Source: Diplonema japonicum
Lineage: Eukaryota; Euglenozoa; Diplonemea; Diplonemida; Diplonemidae
Assembly (NCBI GenBank): GCA_964019335.1
Contig: OZ025658.1
Coordinates: forward strand, 1 to 64,000
DNA: 64,000 nucleotides
Reading direction: 5' to 3'
Below the pieces are notes generated by a model. It was not told where the DNA came from, did not search any database, and saw only the letters and a program-made list of their open reading frames with translations. The position numbers were made by a program, and so were the translations under genes. Positions within the stretch are counted from its first letter, which is position 1, and every line of letters starts with the position of its first letter. Positions 61,018-64,000 of this stretch are shown here, in pieces.

Positions 61018-62742
61018 TCACGCTTCCCCATCGTCCTCGTTCAGGGCGAGCGGGTTGGTGCCTTTCTTCGACCGGGCAACATTTCTGCGGTACGTGTTGC
61101 GCTCCCTCGAGAGAATCTCCCTCCCCTCCGACAGAATATCCGTGTCCTTTTTGAAATCGCTGAACGAAAAAACCTCCAGCCCGCAGACCCTGAGAACCTT
61201 CGGAATGAGATCTGTCACGACACCTAGACTCACAGCTATTATAATACACGGCAAGAATCTGTTAAAACTCTCCCCTAACAGCTTAATAGTGTTCATATCT
61301 TCAACAACTGCAGCGGTGTAAGCAATATGGTGATTTGAACCCGCAAGCCCGCACACGATTAGAAAACTGTAGCAAAGAGGGAGGATCAACCTGCAAAGGA
61401 AGGTAGCTGTAAAACACAGGTTCGCAACTGAAGAGTAAGACGGAACCAACAGATTAAACTCGAAAAGCTTGAACTTGAACAAGCCCCAGTAACAACACAC
61501 ACCGGCGTAAGGAAGCAAGATCAACAAACTCACAATCTGCAACATTCTTGACGCATTCCCCCCTCCGATCACTAGATACTCTACCACAGACAGCCTTCCC
61601 AACGGTGTGGCGACTCCAAAACTCCACAGCAAAATGACAGACAGCACCCCGCAAAAGATCGACAAAACACGCATTGCCGTTTTCCTGAAGTAAATATGGT
61701 AGTACTCCTTCAACGTCTCCGGGTGTTGATTATTCTTCTCCATTTTCGACATATCCTCAAGAGTTTCCACCTCATCCACTAAATGCTTCCATTGAAACTT
61801 CACTTGTTCCAACATGTTCTTCATGTAGATGGTTTTTGCGTGAAGCTTCACTAGGCCTTTCTGCGTGGTAGCATCGATACCAGCAAGATCGTCATCATCA
61901 ACATAAGAAGACCTCCTGTCGCGGGGTGAGGTGTCGGTGTTTGCAAGATCCATGAGGAGGTCAAGGTGGTGGAGGAGATTCGGGTCGTCATTCGACGCTT
62001 CTATTTTAACACGGTTTTCGTGGATGTAGGATTGAAGGTCTGCCCATCTTAGTTTAGTGGTTTCATGGTGTTCGTGGACAGCCGGAGCGGACCAAGTGCA
62101 GTATTCCAAGCTGTACTCCCTGCTGGAGTGGTACCACAGCGATCTCGGCAGCTGCGTCAAACCGTATCCTAGAAACAGAACGATCAGTATTAAACCGAAT
62201 GCGTTTGAGGCTGCGATCGCCAGCCCTATACAGTTCGCTGTTGTGAGGCCTTGCTTCGACACGAAGGCCACGTACAACAGCAGTAGTACCAAAACAGTAC
62301 CCATCCCTAGGTATAATTTCAGGTTTTCTTTAACCGCTCTACGGATTTTCGCTTTCGTGGTGAATTCCCCGGCTATGCTGTACTCTTGAAGGATGGGGAG
62401 GATAACCCATGACAGTGCCTGTGTGGACCAGAAAATGACTCTCCAAGTGATTAACAGCCCGTCACTGTGTATTGCGGGTTGGTGGTGTGAGGATGACGAT
62501 CCGGAGCTTGTTTCGTTGTTGGTGGAATCTGATAGGTGGCTTTCTCCGTATGCGATATCCACTACTAGTAGGCCGATGGGGACCATTGTTATGATGAAGG
62601 AGGAGAGCAGTACTGGCATTGACAGGGTGGGCCTGACTATTTTCCAGTTCTCCTTCGTGTAGTAGAAAAGTAGACAGGCCGACAGCACTGTCGTTCCGAG
62701 CACTGTGCCCATGATTCCTAGCCATAATAGGCTATCGGACAT
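61018..62742 (-). CDS. LMBD2-like (LMBR1 family) nine-span membrane protein
   Basis: Single-exon frame of 574 aa. About nine membrane helices are seen: LGIMGTVLGTTVLSACLLFY, LLSSFIITMVPIGLLVVDIA, VIFWSTQALSWVILPILQEY, KLYLGMGTVLVLLLLYVAFV, LAIAASNAFGLILIVLFLGY, then four after a large cytosolic loop. The block YGLTQLPRSLWYHSSREYSL, the coiled-coil loop with FQWKHLVDEVETLED and the FKFNLL-type segment FKLFEFNLLVPSYSSVANLC are characteristic of LMBD2 rather than other LMBR1 proteins. In animals LMBD2 is linked to beta-adrenergic receptor signalling; its protist role is unknown. The ATG at 62,742 follows an A-rich leader. The tail NPLALNEDDGEA is acidic. Confidence 0.9.
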   Translation of the reverse strand: MSDSLLWLGIMGTVLGTTVLSACLLFYYTKENWKIVRPTLSMPVLLSSFIITMVPIGLLVVDIAYGESHLSDSTNNETSSGSSSSHHQPAIHSDGLLITWRVIFWSTQALSWVILPILQEYSIAGEFTTKAKIRRAVKENLKLYLGMGTVLVLLLLYVAFVSKQGLTTANCIGLAIAASNAFGLILIVLFLGYGLTQLPRSLWYHSSREYSLEYCTWSAPAVHEHHETTKLRWADLQSYIHENRVKIEASNDDPNLLHHLDLLMDLANTDTSPRDRRSSYVDDDDLAGIDATTQKGLVKLHAKTIYMKNMLEQVKFQWKHLVDEVETLEDMSKMEKNNQHPETLKEYYHIYFRKTAMRVLSIFCGVLSVILLWSFGVATPLGRLSVVEYLVIGGGNASRMLQIVSLLILLPYAGVCCYWGLFKFKLFEFNLLVPSYSSVANLCFTATFLCRLILPLCYSFLIVCGLAGSNHHIAYTAAVVEDMNTIKLLGESFNRFLPCIIIAVSLGVVTDLIPKVLRVCGLEVFSFSDFKKDTDILSEGREILSRERNTYRRNVARSKKGTNPLALNEDDGEA

Positions 62743-63407
62743 TTCTTTTTCTCTTTTTTCTCTTTTTTTTGGTTTACCCCCTCCCCTCCCTCCCCCCACG
62801 CCTTGCCTCCTTCACCCCTCTCCCTACCTCCTTTTTTTAGTCTTAATTTTGTAAAATTGATTTTTGTCGGGGGGATTCTTAAAAAAAATGAAAAACGAGG
62901 TAAGGAATGGGGAGAAGGGGGCTGGATAATAAAAAAGAAAAAAAAAAGAAGAAGAAGAAAAAAAAGGAAAACAAAAAAAAAGAAGCTATTTTTCTTTTTT
63001 TTTCTTTTTAAAAAAATCTTTTAGAAACTTATCAAAACTTTTGATGACGAAAAAAAAAAGGAAAAAAAAAAAAAAGCAATGGGGTGGAGAGGGGAATAAG
63101 AATAAGAAGAAATCAGGAAAAAAGGGGGGGGTTAAGCAAAGGAATAATGACCAGATACAGCAAAAAAAAAAAAAAATAAAAAAAAAAAGAATGCAACAAA
63201 GGGGGTTTCAGATAAAACCAAACAATTTTGTCGAGAAACCGTGTTGTTGGTGGCGCGACCAGAGAAACTATTTTAGAACGAGATAAAAAAATCTAATTAT
63301 GGGGAAGGGGGGGGGGGGGGGGGGCGCTGTAGCGGCATACCCTTTTGAAAGAATGTCTCTTTTTCTTTTGTTCTCCTCTCATTACTTTTCTTTTCATCTC
63401 ATTTTTT
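62743..63407. other. Low-complexity spacer
   Basis: Lys-encoding simple sequence and a G-run at 63,307-63,324. No gene. Confidence 0.65.
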
Positions 63408-63720
63408 TTAACCACTAAACCCACCTGTCATAAACAAATCGCCGTGATCTTCAGGAGCTCGAAACACCGATAAGTACCAAAAACTCACCGATGGGCATCG
63501 GTGTTTTTATGCATTTTTGTGCATTTTAATATTTATTTCCACTTTTTTAACTTCTTTTGGCATTGGGTCAAAAATTATAAGGTCAAAAGCCAGCTCAGGG
63601 CCTGAATGTCTCCAGAGGTCACTTCTCCATAAAAAAAACACTTTGTATGGTGAAATGCTATCATCTTTTTTTTTTTTTTTTTTTTTTTTTGATTTTAGGA
63701 AATTGAGGCTTAGTGGTTAA
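63408..63720. mobile_element. TTAA-flanked MITE, about 310 bp
   Basis: TTAA at 63,408-63,411 is followed by CCACTAAACCC. The mirror end GGCTTAGTGG precedes TTAA at 63,717-63,720, giving an 8-bp perfect, ~11-bp imperfect inverted repeat with exact TTAA on both sides. An internal hairpin CACCGATGGGCATCGGTG at 63,488-63,505 leads into a T-run. No coding capacity. The TTAA/CC ends and size fit a piggyBac-type non-autonomous element, related in style to the one at 1,820-2,812. Confidence 0.65.
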
Positions 63721-64000
63721 AAAAAAAAGAAAAAAAAAAAAAAAAAAACTCTTTTCCTTCGCCTGGTTCGGTCTGCGAATAAGAAGAGGAAGGGGGGTGA
63801 AATTAACATCATCAAAATAATAATATGGGAGGTTTGAAAATACAATAAATCATCGTTCCTTTATTTTCTACTCTTTTTTTTCCCCCCTTAAGTTATCCTT
63901 TGAAACACTATTTAAACGACAGAAGGACGGGGGGGAAGGGGGAGCAACCACACTTTGGGAAGGCATGATCGTTTAATTTCTTTTTCTTTTTTTCTGTTTT
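63721..64000. other. Unassigned end of window
   Basis: Poly-A followed by unique AT-rich sequence. Nothing recognised. Confidence 0.6.

Noticed and set aside
1..64000. CRISPR arrays, bacterial operons, Shine-Dalgarno sites
   Set aside because: No spaced direct repeats; introns and eukaryotic protein families show this is nuclear DNA.

Overview
The window is nuclear DNA of a unicellular eukaryote. It has about 30 intron-bearing protein genes embedded in long homopolymer tracts of A, T, G and C, often 15-40 nt. A euglenozoan, most likely a diplonemid, fits best. The phosphoglycerate kinase resembles kinetoplastid PGK and ends in the peroxisomal/glycosomal signal SKL. A large AMP deaminase also ends in SKL. 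Every host gene supported here lies on the minus strand, and neighbours are often only 60-140 nt apart, as in polycistronic directional clusters. Several start codons are closely preceded by a pyrimidine tract and AG, as expected for spliced-leader addition. Kinetoplastids almost lack cis-introns, whereas these genes carry many. The lineage call is an inference; no spliced-leader RNA or rRNA gene was found.

Layout. 1-4 kb is gene-free and holds a decayed TTAA-type DNA transposon. 4-8.4 kb has an unknown protein, an EF-P-like mitochondrial factor and a ubiquitin protease. 8.4-12.7 kb is almost empty. 12.7-28.9 kb is dense: a PIP kinase, a 2-hydroxyacid dehydrogenase, two related coiled-coil/low-complexity proteins, AMP deaminase, a PB1-F-box-Kelch protein, a small secretory protein, a putative mitochondrial protein and an EF-hand protein. 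A 2.56-kb Tc1/pogo-like transposon sits on the plus strand at 28,996-31,560 with intact ends and TA target duplication. 31.6-56.1 kb is again dense: PPR-like, WD40, PYM-like repeats, SAM-domain, Bud32 kinase, amino-acid transporter, STIMATE-like, membrane cyclophilin, aldo-keto reductase, phospholipase C/phosphoesterase, a three-cyclase-domain protein, PGK, MORN, DHHC acyltransferase, CCDC174-like and Stc1-like zinc protein. 56.2-64 kb carries two retrotransposon 3' fragments, a lipase-like hydrolase, an LMBD2-like membrane protein and a short TTAA-flanked MITE.

I reconstructed 27 host introns from reading-frame continuity. They are 32-58 nt with one of 155 nt. Donors are usually GTATG and sometimes GTGTG. 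Eight of the introns end in a run of A followed by G, with no pyrimidine tract. Exon coordinates are given in each entry. Functionally the set is ordinary housekeeping and signalling: ubiquitin, phosphoinositide, cAMP and calcium signalling, glycosomal sugar and purine metabolism, and mitochondrial translation. The most unusual material is the gene architecture (purine-rich 3' splice sites, poly(A) leaders), the glycosomal signals and the mobile elements.
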